Below are positions 39,620 to 49,576 of a DNA stretch of 64,000 nt, one piece after another. A model generated the notes under the pieces. That model saw only the letters and a program-made list of their open reading frames with translations, did not search any database and was not told the origin of the DNA. Every line of letters begins with the position of its first letter. The stretch's first letter is position 1. Source of the stretch: Prochlorococcus sp. AG-679-M10 (GTDB lineage: Bacteria > Cyanobacteriota > Cyanobacteriia > PCC-6307 > Cyanobiaceae); contig QCUQ01000004.1 in NCBI GenBank assembly GCA_003210655.1, positions 1 to 64,000 of the forward strand, read 5' to 3'. Both the position numbers and the translations under genes were made by a program.

Positions 39620-40344
39620 TCTTTGAAAATATAAATAGTATTTTTATCAATTCTTTTTGAATTTATTTCAAAGCTTTTACCAAAATATTTGACTTTAAAA
39701 TCTTGCATATTTTCAAGAAAAAAGTCAGCATTAGAAAAATCACAATTATCACTAATATTTTTACCTCTCATAAAATGGACAGGAACAACAATTGAGGGTT
39801 TTAATTTTTTTACTATATTTGAGGCCTCACTTCCGTTATAAGATTTGAATCCTCCTCCTATTGAAATAAATAAAATATCTGGACTGGACAAAATAATTTG
39901 ACTATTTATATCCATTTCACCTGCAGCTCCTCCCATATGGACTATTTTTAAATTATTCTGCTCCCAACTCCAGACCGTAGCCATACCAAACCTTCTTCCC
40001 CCAACTCTGTCATGAGGAACCTCAATTCCATTTAATAATATATTTTCGAATTTATAAACTCCAGGTTCTACAAACATCAATTGATCATTTGGATTATATC
40101 CTTCATCAGCAAGTTTTGAACTAGCTAAAATAAAATCAGCATTGATGCCTTTTGGCTCATTTAAATCACTTGCACAACCAATAGCCTTAAAAGGATTTAT
40201 AAGAACTGATTTTTCTCTTCCTTTAATTAAAAAACTACCATGACCTAAACTTTTTAATAACAAATCACCTGCCATAGCGGATGAGGGTATTAAAAATAAA
40301 AATAATATAAAAAGGAAAAATTTTTTAATTTTGATAATACTCAT
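39616..40344 (-). CDS. Exported metallo-beta-lactamase-fold hydrolase (UlaG-like)
   Basis: The 242-residue protein begins with a signal peptide (KKFFLFILFLFLIPSSAMAG) and continues with an MBL-fold domain of the type SLGHGSFLIKGREKSVLINPF. It also has HDRVGGRRFG and a His in VPVHFMRG. The usual HxHxDH metal motif is not obvious, so the metal site may be reduced or different. Substrate unknown. It ends the minus-strand run that begins with prfB. Confidence 0.7.
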   Translation of the reverse strand: MSIIKIKKFFLFILFLFLIPSSAMAGDLLLKSLGHGSFLIKGREKSVLINPFKAIGCASDLNEPKGINADFILASSKLADEGYNPNDQLMFVEPGVYKFENILLNGIEVPHDRVGGRRFGMATVWSWEQNNLKIVHMGGAAGEMDINSQIILSSPDILFISIGGGFKSYNGSEASNIVKKLKPSIVVPVHFMRGKNISDNCDFSNADFFLENMQDFKVKYFGKSFEINSKRIDKNTIYIFKD

Positions 40345-40366
40345 AGAAAAATTTAATAATTATATT

Positions 40367-40963
40367 TTACTTCTGTTCAGCCATATTTAGAAAATTACTG
40401 ATTAATTTATGTCCAAATTGTGTTAGAACACTTTCTGGATGAAACTGAACACCATGTAAATTTTTATATTCTTTATGAGAAATTGCCATAATTGTTGAAT
40501 CCTCTAGAGTTGCAGTTATTTCAAAACAAGAGGGGAGAGATTCTGAATCTACTATAAGACTATGATATCTAGTAGCCACAAATGGACTATCAATATCTTT
40601 GAATAATCCTTTTTTATTGTGAATAATTTTTGAGGTCTTTCCATGCATTAATTCTTTACCCACTATTACTTTACCGCCATAGGCTTGAGCCAAGGCTTGA
40701 TGACCTAAACAGACTCCTAATATTGGAATTTCCTTTGATAAATTTTGGAGAATAGGCAGACAAATACCTGACTGATCTGGATTCCCTGGACCAGGAGACA
40801 ATAAAATACCCTCGGGATTAATATGATTTATTTCTTCTAAGGTAATTTCATCATTTCTTTTTACTAATAATTCTTTTGTTATATGATGTTCTACTGAAAG
40901 CTCACCCAAGTATTGAACTAGGTTATAAGTAAAACTATCATAATTATCGATAACTAGAAACAT
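40367..40963 (-). CDS. trpG: Anthranilate/aminodeoxychorismate synthase glutamine amidotransferase subunit
   Basis: The 198-residue class I amidotransferase has NYDSFTYNLVQYLGEL, the nucleophile Cys in ILGVCLGHQALAQAYGG and the His-Glu pair in VQFHPESVLT. It hands ammonia to TrpE or PabB to make anthranilate or aminodeoxychorismate. No synthase large subunit is adjacent, so TrpG and PabA cannot be separated and one protein may serve both. Confidence 0.9.
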   Translation of the reverse strand: MFLVIDNYDSFTYNLVQYLGELSVEHHITKELLVKRNDEITLEEINHINPEGILLSPGPGNPDQSGICLPILQNLSKEIPILGVCLGHQALAQAYGGKVIVGKELMHGKTSKIIHNKKGLFKDIDSPFVATRYHSLIVDSESLPSCFEITATLEDSTIMAISHKEYKNLHGVQFHPESVLTQFGHKLISNFLNMAEQK

Positions 40964-40970
40964 ATCTTTT

Positions 40971-41387
40971 TCAATTTAAAAATAATAACTTTATTTTAGG
41001 AATAAATAAGCATAGACCAATAATAACAGAATTAATTGAAGCTAATAATACAGCACCTGCTGAGCAGTCCTTTGCAATTTTAGCAAGATTACTAAACTTT
41101 TTTTTAATCACTAGATCAACTAAAGATTCGATTGATGTATTTATTATTTCTAAAGTCAATACAGAAAAAATAGTCACCAGCATAATCAAATAATCGCTTT
41201 TATCAAGTTGAAGAATAGAACCTATGAATAAACTAAAAAGAGCAAAAAGAACTTGAATTTTAAAATTTCTTGAATTTTTAAATGTATATTTAATCCCATT
41301 AAAAGCGTATCTAAAACTTATTAAAACATTTTTAGATGTCCTATAAGACCTTCTTCTACTTTTTAAAAGTTTTGCTTTACTCTTCAT
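40971..41387 (-). CDS. dgkA: Diacylglycerol/undecaprenol kinase (DgkA family)
   Basis: The 138-residue membrane protein has a basic N-terminus, three hydrophobic helices and the DgkA catalytic motif TLEIINTSIESLVDLV followed by KDCSAGAVLLASINSVIIG. In Gram-positives this type phosphorylates undecaprenol; in others it phosphorylates diacylglycerol. It lies between ybeY and trpG (7- and 23-base gaps). DgkA beside ybeY is a widespread bacterial neighbour pair. Confidence 0.9.
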   Translation of the reverse strand: MKSKAKLLKSRRRSYRTSKNVLISFRYAFNGIKYTFKNSRNFKIQVLFALFSLFIGSILQLDKSDYLIMLVTIFSVLTLEIINTSIESLVDLVIKKKFSNLAKIAKDCSAGAVLLASINSVIIGLCLFIPKIKLLFLN

Positions 41388-41410
41388 CTATAGTTGATTA
41401 ATAAAGTCTT

Positions 41411-41953
41411 TCAATCTAATTTTGAAATTAAATATTCTTGAAAATTTAACATATTATCTAATTCATAATCATCATTATGTTCCCATCCCAAAAGATGCAA
41501 TAATCCATGACTTGCTAACCAGAGCATTTCTTTTTTAATAGAATGATTAAATTCTAAGGATTGTTTAAAAGCCGTTTCTAAGGATATAAATAAATCTCCT
41601 AATTCAATAAAATTTAAATCTTTAGTAGTATCTTCATCAGAAATAATTGGGAAAGATAAAACATCAGTTGACCCAGATTTATTCATCCACTTTTGATTAA
41701 TAGAAGAAATTTCATTATCATTAATAATCTGCAAACTTAACGAAAAACTTTTTTTGTCTAAAATAAAATTTGGAAAAGAAGTATCTTTTTCATTTAGAAT
41801 TATTTTAATCCAACACAATAATACTTCTTCCCAAAAACCAGATTCGAAAATAAGCTTATCTGGCTTATTTATAAAATGATTTGATAAATTAGAAAAATCA
41901 CTACATTTAAAAACTAAATCTATTTGTAAGTCATATAAATCTTTTTGATACAT
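41411..41953 (-). CDS. ybeY: Endoribonuclease YbeY, rRNA maturation factor
   Basis: The 180-residue protein ends with the zinc motif [13 protein letters not shown] (family HGxLHLxGxDH, with D replaced by E). It also has the upstream [10 protein letters not shown] stretch. YbeY trims 16S rRNA 3' ends and is tied to ribosome quality control. An N-terminal extension of about 60 residues is more diverged. It is 7 bases from the DUF3285 gene. Confidence 0.92.
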   Translation of the reverse strand: MYQKDLYDLQIDLVFKCSDFSNLSNHFINKPDKLIFESGFWEEVLLCWIKIILNEKDTSFPNFILDKKSFSLSLQIINDNEISSINQKWMNKSGSTDVLSFPIISDEDTTKDLNFIELGDLFISLETAFKQSLEFNHSIKKEMLWLASHGLLHLLGWEHNDDYELDNMLNFQEYLISKLD

Positions 41954-41960
41954 ACTTTCA

Positions 41961-42143
41961 TTAAACAGGAATATTAGGCTTTCCTAAAGTAGCTATTAAA
42001 ATTAAAAGTCCGATCAGAAATAAAAAAGTAATTGAAAAATGAGAAATACTTTTAGAACCCTTCCTTACCATATTTCTCATAGCTAGTTTTATAAAGCTAG
42101 GAGGAGAAACTTTTTTTTCTAAATTTTCGTTTTTATTTGCCAT
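41961..42143 (-). CDS. DUF3285 small membrane protein
   Basis: The 60-residue protein has a charged N-terminal half ([19 protein letters not shown]) and one C-terminal membrane helix ([18 protein letters not shown]), matching the cyanobacterial DUF3285 family. Function unknown. It lies 4 bases after prfB and 7 bases before ybeY, so it is co-transcribed with translation genes. Confidence 0.85.
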   Translation of the reverse strand: MANKNENLEKKVSPPSFIKLAMRNMVRKGSKSISHFSITFLFLIGLLILIATLGKPNIPV

Positions 42144-42147
42144 ATAT

Positions 42148-43270
42148 TTATTGAATAGACTCTTTAGAAGAAATATTCATACGTAATAATTCATGAATAA
42201 ATTGATCTAATCCACCATTAAGAACTGCATCTAAATCATTAGTCTCTTTCATTGTTCTTAAATCTTTGACCATTTGATAAGGATGAAAAACATAATTTCT
42301 AATTTGATTACCCCATGCAGCTTCAACAATATCACCTTTAATATCCGATATTTCAGAAGCTCTTTGTTCTTTAGCTATTACTAATAATTTAGCTTTAAGC
42401 AATAACATTGCTTTCTCCTTATTTTGTAACTGAGATCTCTCTTGAGTACATCTTACAGCGATTCCTGAAGGCAAATGTACAATCCTTACTGCTGTTTCTA
42501 CTTTATTAACGTTTTGTCCTCCAGCTCCGCCTGATCTACTAGTTGTAATTTCTAAATCTTTATCAGGAATATCTAATGAAAGACTTTGATCTAATTTAGG
42601 CATGACCTCAACTCCAGCGAAACTAGTTTGTCTTTTACCATTTGCATTAAACGGTGAGATTCTTACTAATCTATGAGTACCTTTTTCATTTTGAAGATAA
42701 CCATAAGCATATTTACCATTAACTTCAAAAGTAACGCTTTTAATACCTGCTTCTTCTCCATCAGATAAATCAGTAATTTCTAAGCTCATTCCATTATTAT
42801 CTACCCATCTTGAATACATTCTTAATAGAATTTCCACCCAATCTTGTGCATCAGTGCCACCTGCACCAGCATTAATAGAGACGATAGCAGCTTCTTTATC
42901 ATATTCACCACATAATAATCTTTGGAATTCCCACTTATCTAAATTCTCTCTTAAAGTGACTAACCCTTGATGTGACTCAACAATCATTTCTTCTTCAGGC
43001 TCTAAGGAATAAAGCTCAAGAGAAGCTTCAGCATCAGAAATTAACATCTTCCATTTATCTAACAATTGAAGTTGATCTCTAACATCATCAAGGTTGAGCA
43101 TATGTTTTTTTGCATCTGCCTGATTACCCCAGAATTCTGGTTGAGCAGCAATTTGCTCTAACTCTTTTTTCTTAGCTACTAAATTGGGGACGTCAAAGAC
43201 AATCCTGAGCATTACCCAGGCGCTTGGTTAACTCTGAAAGATCTTTTTTAAATTCTGTTATATCTATCAA
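42148..43270 (-). CDS. prfB: Peptide chain release factor 2, produced by programmed +1 frameshift
   Basis: RF2 recognises UGA and UAA; the anticodon-like tripeptide region VRISPFN and the catalytic GGQ in [11 protein letters not shown] are present. The ORF track gives only the second part, from an unlikely ATG at 43212. Upstream in the other frame, a TTG at 43270 starts [25 protein letters not shown] (25 codons), then an in-frame TGA. At CTT-TGA-C the reading frame moves by +1 and continues [14 protein letters not shown]. This gives about 373 residues, the normal RF2 length. Frameshift feedback on RF2 level is well established in bacteria. Confidence 0.93.
43192..43207 (-). promoter_or_regulatory. 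prfB programmed +1 frameshift site
   Basis: On the minus strand the site reads CAGGATTGTCTTTGAC. The slippery CTT, the in-frame stop TGA and the following C match the CUU-UGA-C recoding signal of E. coli prfB. An AGGA lies a few bases upstream and could act as the stimulating Shine-Dalgarno-like element, though it is weaker than AGGGGG. When RF2 is scarce the stop is read slowly and the ribosome slips. Confidence 0.92.
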
Positions 43271-43346
43271 AATAGAATTTAATTGTTATTTATAATCTAA
43301 CAAGCACTTTTATTTAATAGTATAAAGTAAATAATATTTTAAAAAA

Positions 43347-43601
43347 ATGTCTAAAGTTGAAATTTATACTTGGCGATTTTGCCCATTCTGCATACGGGCG
43401 AAATCTTTACTTGAAAAAAAAAATATAACTTTTACTGAACATAAAATAGATGGCGATGATAATGCAAGGGGACTAATGATGGAGAGAGCTAATGGTAAAA
43501 GAACAGTTCCTCAAATTTTCATTGATGACAAAAGTATTGGTGGTTGTGACGAACTTTATGAATTAGAAAAAGAGAACAAACTGGACTTATTACTGAATTA
43601 G
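43347..43601 (+). CDS. grxC: Glutaredoxin 3
   Basis: The 84-residue thioredoxin-fold protein has the dithiol active site CPFC (residues 12-15), the [14 protein letters not shown] glutathione-binding loop with cis-Pro and the GGCDEL end. It uses glutathione to reduce disulfides and deglutathionylate proteins. It is followed by gshB 5 bases later, a sensible glutathione pair. Confidence 0.95.
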   Translation: MSKVEIYTWRFCPFCIRAKSLLEKKNITFTEHKIDGDDNARGLMMERANGKRTVPQIFIDDKSIGGCDELYELEKENKLDLLLN

Positions 43602-43606
43602 ATAAT

Positions 43607-44530
43607 ATGAAATTTCTATTTGTAGTAGACCCAATAAAAAATATAAATCCATTAAAAGATTCATCTGCAGCATTAATGCAAGCTTCTTCTAAGAAAAAGA
43701 TAGAAGTATGGACTTGTACTCCTCAAGATCTAGAGGCAAGAGGAGATGAAGTATGGGCATCTTCTTGGAGAGCTGAAGTTTGTCCATGGGTTTCTTTTAA
43801 AGAAAATAAATGTATCCCTCTTGCTGAATTTAATTGTATTTGGATGAGAAAAGATCCCCCAGTAAATGAGGGATATTTATATGCAACTCATCTTTTGGAA
43901 GTGGCCGAAAGAAAAGGAGTAAAAGTTATAAATAAGCCTTCCTCATTACGTGCTTGGAACGAAAAATTAGGCGCATTGAGGTACAGCCATTTGATGGCTC
44001 CAACAATAGTTGCAAGTAAAGTAAAAGATCTTATTAATTTTGCACAAATTAATCATGATGTTGTTGTTAAACCACTTGGCGGAAAAGGAGGTCAAGGCGT
44101 TATTCGTCTAACTAAGGATTCTCCAGGTATTAAAGCAATGATTGAATTAATAACATCGCAAGAACAATTACCAGTAATGATGCAAAAATTCATTCCCGAA
44201 GTAAAAGAAGGGGATAAAAGAATAATTATTGTTAATGGTGAGCCAATTGGATCAATAAATAGAATTCCTCAAGGGGGAGACTTTAGGAGTAATTTAGCTA
44301 TGGGAGGTAAAGCAGAAAAAACAAACCTTACAGATAAAGAAAAAAATATTTGTACTGAGTTATCTCAACATTTCAAAGATGAAGGTTTATTCTTTGTTGG
44401 TATAGATGTAATAAATGAAATGCTTAGTGAAATTAATGTAACAAGTCCAACAGGATTAAGAGAGATAGAAACTTTATCTAACAAAAGTGTTTCGGATCAA
44501 GTAATTGAAAAATTATTAGAAATTATTTAG
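43607..44530 (+). CDS. gshB: Glutathione synthetase
   Basis: The 307-residue ATP-grasp ligase joins gamma-glutamylcysteine and glycine. It has [29 protein letters not shown] and, near the C-terminus, [24 protein letters not shown], which is the usual GshB ending. It overlaps menF by 8 bases in convergent orientation. Confidence 0.96.
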   Translation: MKFLFVVDPIKNINPLKDSSAALMQASSKKKIEVWTCTPQDLEARGDEVWASSWRAEVCPWVSFKENKCIPLAEFNCIWMRKDPPVNEGYLYATHLLEVAERKGVKVINKPSSLRAWNEKLGALRYSHLMAPTIVASKVKDLINFAQINHDVVVKPLGGKGGQGVIRLTKDSPGIKAMIELITSQEQLPVMMQKFIPEVKEGDKRIIIVNGEPIGSINRIPQGGDFRSNLAMGGKAEKTNLTDKEKNICTELSQHFKDEGLFFVGIDVINEMLSEINVTSPTGLREIETLSNKSVSDQVIEKLLEII

Positions 44531-45923
44531 TAGTTTTAGCAAGAAATATTTGCTTCGCTAAGGATTTAAATTTAAGTTGAATCTCCTCAATTTCTTTTTT
44601 AGAGATGGAACCTTTTACTAACCCTGAACCTGCGGTAAATTCTAGATTTTGATCAATATAACGTGCTCCTCTTATAGCTACTCTGAATTCTGAATTCCCT
44701 TCAGAATCTACCCACCCTATTGGGGAAGCATAATTTCCTCTAGAAAATGATTCAAGTGTGTTTATCCAACTAATTGCTTCCATTTTAGGAGATCCACAGA
44801 CTGCTGGAGATGGATGCAAAACTCTAAGCAAATCAAAAGGGCATATGTTATGAATCTTGGAATATACCAAAGTTTGTAAATGAGAAATATCTCCAAAAGA
44901 AGTTACCTTTAACGAACTTTTTGTATAATTATTAATCTTTAAAACTTCCAAAGATTTAATTAAATATTCAAGTACATAATTATGCTCTTTTATATCCTTA
45001 GAGCTTTCCATAAGAGAATCCGGATTTAAATCACTTGATACTGTTCCAGCAATAGCTTCTAAAACCAAATCAGGCTTCCTAAAAGAAAATAATTTTTCAG
45101 GCGATGCTCCAAATATAATATCTTTACTATTTCTCCTCCAAACATATCTGCAAGTATTTGGTTGATTAGTTTTTAATTTTTTTAAAATATTTATTAGATT
45201 TAATTTATTTTTAAATTCTATTTTGACTCTTGAAGCTAAAACTATCTTTTCAAGGCTACCTTCCTCTACTAATTTAATTCCCTTTTTTATTAATTGCTTC
45301 AAATTATTATTTGATAATACTAAAGAATTCAAAAAATAATTGGTCGAAGGATAATTAAAACTATTTTTACTTTTTTGATTTTTTGAATTTAAGATCTGAT
45401 CCCTTATTGACCATAGTTCTTCAATTAATGTCCTCAAAGAGGATTTACCCTCTACATGTGCATTAATTCTTAACCAACAATTCTTTTTATTTTTAATAAT
45501 CAATATTTTAGGTAAAATGGCTTCTAAACCAGGAACGTCATACAAGCAATATTTTTTCTTTAGATTCTCTGAAAAAGAAAAAAAATAAATTATTTTTGAA
45601 AGCGCAGAGGTATTCGATTCATCAGTCAAATTTATTAGATTATTAAAGTTCTCATCGCTAAATTCTTTGGCTACTTTAAATTTTTTAGGCCCTTCCAAAG
45701 TTAGATATTTACATTTCTCAAGAGCTATATATGACATTTTATTATCCTCTTCCCAAAAAGAAGAAAAAGAATATTTATCAATAAAAAATTCATATATATC
45801 AAATAAATCAACGCAAGGTATCTCAATACAAATACTTACTAATCCAGAATTTACCCCTTTCTTATCGAAATTGGCAAAAACGCCTTTTAAAAAATCTGAA
45901 AAGTTTAAATTATTTTTCATCAC
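44523..45923 (-). CDS. menF: Isochorismate synthase
   Basis: The 466-residue chorismate-binding enzyme has the C-terminal motifs [32 protein letters not shown] and [11 protein letters not shown]. These belong to isochorismate synthases and the anthranilate synthase relatives. The first half is poorly conserved and Lys/Asn rich. It starts the phylloquinone pathway from chorismate. Its neighbours across the divergent gap are menA, menC and menE, which fixes the assignment. The start at 45923 keeps a 97-base gap to menA. Confidence 0.92.
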   Translation of the reverse strand: MMKNNLNFSDFLKGVFANFDKKGVNSGLVSICIEIPCVDLFDIYEFFIDKYSFSSFWEEDNKMSYIALEKCKYLTLEGPKKFKVAKEFSDENFNNLINLTDESNTSALSKIIYFFSFSENLKKKYCLYDVPGLEAILPKILIIKNKKNCWLRINAHVEGKSSLRTLIEELWSIRDQILNSKNQKSKNSFNYPSTNYFLNSLVLSNNNLKQLIKKGIKLVEEGSLEKIVLASRVKIEFKNKLNLINILKKLKTNQPNTCRYVWRRNSKDIIFGASPEKLFSFRKPDLVLEAIAGTVSSDLNPDSLMESSKDIKEHNYVLEYLIKSLEVLKINNYTKSSLKVTSFGDISHLQTLVYSKIHNICPFDLLRVLHPSPAVCGSPKMEAISWINTLESFSRGNYASPIGWVDSEGNSEFRVAIRGARYIDQNLEFTAGSGLVKGSISKKEIEEIQLKFKSLAKQIFLAKTTK

Positions 45924-46020
45924 TTATTGAAAATAACTAAAAATCATGTATTAAAGTAAAAAATGTAACTCAATTTATAAACTATATTTAATAATTATAG
46001 TTTTCTTAACTGCATTAATA

Positions 46021-46938
46021 ATGAATGAAAGAAATAAAAGTTTATGGAAACAAGCAATAAAATGGCCTCTTTATTCAGTAGCAATTTTACCAGTTTTTAT
46101 TTCAGGAGCTTATACCCTCAACTCTTTCAAAAATGTCAAAATATATAATTTAATTGCATTCACAATCGCTGCAATATTAATACTAATTTGGGAAAATCTA
46201 ACTAATGATTTATTTGATTCAGAAACAGGAATTGATGAATTTAAATTTCATTCCATTGTAAATCTTGTACGAAGTAAAAGAATAGTTTCAATTACCGCTT
46301 ATACCTCTCTATTAATTGGATTATTAGTAATTGCCATTATTTCAATTTCGACGAGCATAAATGTAATGCTATTAGTCGGCGCTTGCTGCTTCTTAGGATA
46401 TTTATATCAAGGACCGCCTTTCCGTTTGGGCTACCAGGGTTTAGGAGAACCATTATGTTGGTTAGCTTTTGGCCCCTTTGCTTACGCCGCTGCTTTAATT
46501 GCATTAAATCCATCAGATATATACATGATTTCTATTCCTTGGAAAGAGTCATTATTACTTGGTTCAGGATCCTCATTGGCAACCACACTAGTACTATTTT
46601 GCTCTCATTTTCATCAGATAAAAGAAGATAAAGAACATGGTAAAAATTCACCTTTAGTTCGTTTAGGAGCGAAAAAAGGAGCTAAAATTATTCCTTGGAT
46701 AGTTTTTATAATTTATGTTTTCCAACTTTTTTTAATAATTAATGGATTTATTCCGATACTTTGTGTTCTTTTTCTTATAAGTTTTCCTCAATCATTAAAG
46801 CTTATAACTTTGTTGAAATATTCATATAACAAACCTGAAGCAATAAAAAATTGTAAATTTATTGCTATCAAATTCCAAACGCTAAATGGCATTGGATTAA
46901 TAGCTGGATTTATCATAGATTACTTGATTTATAAATGA
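46021..46938 (+). CDS. menA: DHNA phytyltransferase (UbiA family)
   Basis: The 305-residue membrane protein has eight or nine helices and a UbiA prenyl-diphosphate motif (NDLFDSETGID). A second acidic motif lies near KEDKEHGKNSP. It attaches the phytyl chain to dihydroxynaphthoate to make the phylloquinone precursor for photosystem I. Its stop overlaps the menC ATG (ATGA). The overlapping ORF 46383-46631 is a shadow. Confidence 0.93.
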   Translation: MNERNKSLWKQAIKWPLYSVAILPVFISGAYTLNSFKNVKIYNLIAFTIAAILILIWENLTNDLFDSETGIDEFKFHSIVNLVRSKRIVSITAYTSLLIGLLVIAIISISTSINVMLLVGACCFLGYLYQGPPFRLGYQGLGEPLCWLAFGPFAYAAALIALNPSDIYMISIPWKESLLLGSGSSLATTLVLFCSHFHQIKEDKEHGKNSPLVRLGAKKGAKIIPWIVFIIYVFQLFLIINGFIPILCVLFLISFPQSLKLITLLKYSYNKPEAIKNCKFIAIKFQTLNGIGLIAGFIIDYLIYK

Positions 46939-47900
46939 ACTTAACTTTTAAAAAAAAATCTTTTTTCTTTAAATTATCTTCGAAAGTGGATAATTCAAAT
47001 ACAACATATAACTATAAATCTGGGTGGATAATTAAATTAAAAAATATGGAAAAGGGAGTTGGTTTTGGAGAAGTAAATCCACTAAGAAAACAAGATTTAG
47101 ATACATGTAAAATACAATTAAATAAGATTCCCAAATACATAAATTCAAAAAATATATCTGAGTTAATAAAGAATTTTCACCCATGCATTCAATCAGCAAT
47201 AAACACTGCATTAGCTGAAATTGAAAGAAAAATAAATTTTCAGGAAAATTATTGCTTTAATGAAATTGATCAAACAGCTATACTTTTAGATCCTCATAAC
47301 GCTCTTAAAGAATTAATAATCTTAAAAGGTAATAAACTTTTGAATGAGAAATCAATCACTATTAAATGGAAAGTAGGCATACAAGATAATTTCTCCGAAG
47401 AAAAAACTCTAATAAAGATACTAAATCATTTAAAAAGTAATATAAAATTAAGAATAGATGCGAATGGTTCTTGGAAAAGAGAAATAGCTAATAGATGGGT
47501 TGATATTTTGAAAGATATTGAAAATATAGATTGGCTAGAACAGCCTCTTTCTAAAGATGATATAGAGGGTTTAAAAGAACTTAATAAAAAGATGCCAATT
47601 GCTTTAGATGAATCACTGTTAAAATATCCATATTTGATTAATGAATGGGATGGTTGGCAAATTCGCAGACCTTCTCAAGAAAGAAATCCTATGCATCTTT
47701 TAAAAGAGTTAAAAGATAAAAAAGGTTTTAGATCCTTAAGCACTTCTTTTGAGACAGGAATAGGCAGAAGATGGCTTTTTCATTTATCTTCTCTACAGCT
47801 ATTGGGACTAACTCCCAAAGTTCCTGGATTGGCTTTAAAAAAAAATCCTAATTCTTTTCTTTTCCTAAATGATGCTCAAAAGATTTGGGATCAATTATGA
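46935..47900 (+). CDS. menC: o-Succinylbenzoate synthase
   Basis: The 321-residue enolase-superfamily enzyme dehydrates SHCHC. Catalytic lysine and metal-ligand motifs are present (IKWKVGI, LRIDANGSW, WLEQPLSKDD, IALDESL). The N-terminal capping half is strongly diverged and Lys/Asn-rich. It is translationally coupled to menA and menE through ATGA overlaps. Confidence 0.93.
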   Translation: MNLTFKKKSFFFKLSSKVDNSNTTYNYKSGWIIKLKNMEKGVGFGEVNPLRKQDLDTCKIQLNKIPKYINSKNISELIKNFHPCIQSAINTALAEIERKINFQENYCFNEIDQTAILLDPHNALKELIILKGNKLLNEKSITIKWKVGIQDNFSEEKTLIKILNHLKSNIKLRIDANGSWKREIANRWVDILKDIENIDWLEQPLSKDDIEGLKELNKKMPIALDESLLKYPYLINEWDGWQIRRPSQERNPMHLLKELKDKKGFRSLSTSFETGIGRRWLFHLSSLQLLGLTPKVPGLALKKNPNSFLFLNDAQKIWDQL

Positions 47901-49102
47901 AAAATAAAATTCATATTATTGAAGTTGAAAATAATGAAAAAGAATCTATAAAAAAAATTCTTGAAAATATAAACGATAAAAAAATAACCTATATAAAAAA
48001 TAAATCTTATAAAACTGAAGAAATATTAGAGACTATAGATATAACTGGACCTGCAATTATCTTAAATAGTAGTGGCAGTAGTGGAAAGCCTAGAAAATGC
48101 ATACATAGTTTAGAAAATCTTAATTCGTCTGCTAAGGCATCTGGAATTTGGCTTGAAAAGCAAGGATTTAAATTACAAAACTGTTTAATATTTAATACTT
48201 TACCTTTGAATCATATCAGTGGATTAATGCCACTATTTAGAAGCAAAATATGGAATTGTGAGCATATCAATATTTCTCCTAAATTAATTAAAAAAACCAA
48301 GGAATTATTATTCTTTACTAATGAGATAAAAAAAGAAAATCAACACCTGATAACATCATTAGTTCCAACACAATTAAAAAGGCTTTTATCTGAAAACGAT
48401 GGGATTAATTGGTTAAAGATTTTTGATTTAATTTGGATTGGTGGTGCATCTATATCTAGTGAAACTTCTCGCAAGTGCAGACTAGAAAAAATAAATTTAG
48501 CACCCTGTTACGGATCAACTGAAACTGCTGCCATGGTTACAAGCCTAAAACCTAAGGAATTTTTAGAAGGGATTGATAATGTTGGAGAAATACTATGTGA
48601 TATAAATTTAAGAATTAGTAATAAGGGTTTAATCAAAATCAAATCAGAAAGAATAGGAATTGAATTGCTTGAAGCTTCTAAAACTAAAAATTTCAAAGAT
48701 AAAAATGGTTGGTGGGAAAGTAGTGATTTGGGAGAAATCCAAGAATTGAATGATTCTTCTTATTTAAAATTTATTAGAAGAATAGATAATGCTTTTAATT
48801 CTGGAGGTGAAATAGTTTTTCCAGAATTAATTAAATTACGATTAAGTAAATTTATCTCAAATGAAAAAATTCCAATAGAAAATTTCAAGATCTTAAATAT
48901 ACCTAATAAAGAATGGGGAAATAAAATTGCAATCAATATTGATTTTAAAAAACGAACTTCTAAAACAGATATTGAATATTCATTAAAAATATTAAAAAAC
49001 TTTTCTAAAAATTGGCCAAAACATGAGAGACCTGAAGCTTGGATTATTGGTAAAAATCAATCAAATTACATTAAAAAATCTAATTTCATATTTGAAAAAT
49101 AG
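47897..49102 (+). CDS. menE: o-Succinylbenzoate-CoA ligase
   Basis: The AMP-forming ligase activates OSB with CoA. Motifs include the P-loop-like NSSGSSGKPRKCIHS, the A5-like PCYGSTETAAMV and DLGEIQELND. The ORF track uses TTG at 47885. I prefer the ATG at 47897 because it overlaps the menC stop in the usual ATGA arrangement, giving 401 residues. It is short for the superfamily, with a reduced N-terminal part, as in cyanobacterial MenE. Confidence 0.9.
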   Translation: MKNKIHIIEVENNEKESIKKILENINDKKITYIKNKSYKTEEILETIDITGPAIILNSSGSSGKPRKCIHSLENLNSSAKASGIWLEKQGFKLQNCLIFNTLPLNHISGLMPLFRSKIWNCEHINISPKLIKKTKELLFFTNEIKKENQHLITSLVPTQLKRLLSENDGINWLKIFDLIWIGGASISSETSRKCRLEKINLAPCYGSTETAAMVTSLKPKEFLEGIDNVGEILCDINLRISNKGLIKIKSERIGIELLEASKTKNFKDKNGWWESSDLGEIQELNDSSYLKFIRRIDNAFNSGGEIVFPELIKLRLSKFISNEKIPIENFKILNIPNKEWGNKIAINIDFKKRTSKTDIEYSLKILKNFSKNWPKHERPEAWIIGKNQSNYIKKSNFIFEK

Positions 49103-49115
49103 TAACTCATGATAA

Positions 49116-49568
49116 TTAACACTCTTTTAAATTCGTATTTATATTGGAAGCCTCTATCCACCTCTCCAGTTGATCAGGTAATTTAACTTTCAATTTTGAA
49201 TCAACATCTAAAGAACAATGGATGATTTTTCCTTCAGCGACATTAATTTCATCCTTTAAAAAAAATGTATTTACTTGAAATAAGTGATTATTAATTTTTT
49301 TGGGGAATATCTTAATTGAAAGTAAATCGCCAATCTTAATAGGTGATAAAAAATTGGCTTCGCAATTAACTATGGGACATATAATTTGATTTTTATGGGA
49401 ATTAGCATCGGGGAAAATATCCTGATGAGGAATACCATATATATCTATACTTTCTTCCCAACTTTCATGTGCCCATCTTAAAAGGTTGTGAAAATGTATA
49501 ACTCCTGCAGAGTCACAATCACCAAACCTTACTTTCCTTTTTAAAATCAACCAATTTTTAGGTTTCAT
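49116..49568 (-). CDS. DHNA-CoA thioesterase-like hot-dog protein
   Basis: The 150-residue 4HBT hot-dog domain has the catalytic Asp motif [26 protein letters not shown]. The Synechocystis homologue releases dihydroxynaphthoate from DHNA-CoA, and the location beside menE supports that role here. It lies 14 bases after menE in convergent orientation and 8 bases downstream of ndhH, so it could be expressed with ndhH. Confidence 0.88.
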   Translation of the reverse strand: MKPKNWLILKRKVRFGDCDSAGVIHFHNLLRWAHESWEESIDIYGIPHQDIFPDANSHKNQIICPIVNCEANFLSPIKIGDLLSIKIFPKKINNHLFQVNTFFLKDEINVAEGKIIHCSLDVDSKLKVKLPDQLERWIEASNINTNLKEC

Positions 49569-49576
49569 TAAAAGGT

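Noticed and set aside
42148-43212. prfB as a simple ORF starting at ATG 43212
   Set aside because: The RF2 N-terminus lies upstream in another frame and is joined by the CTT-TGA-C frameshift site.
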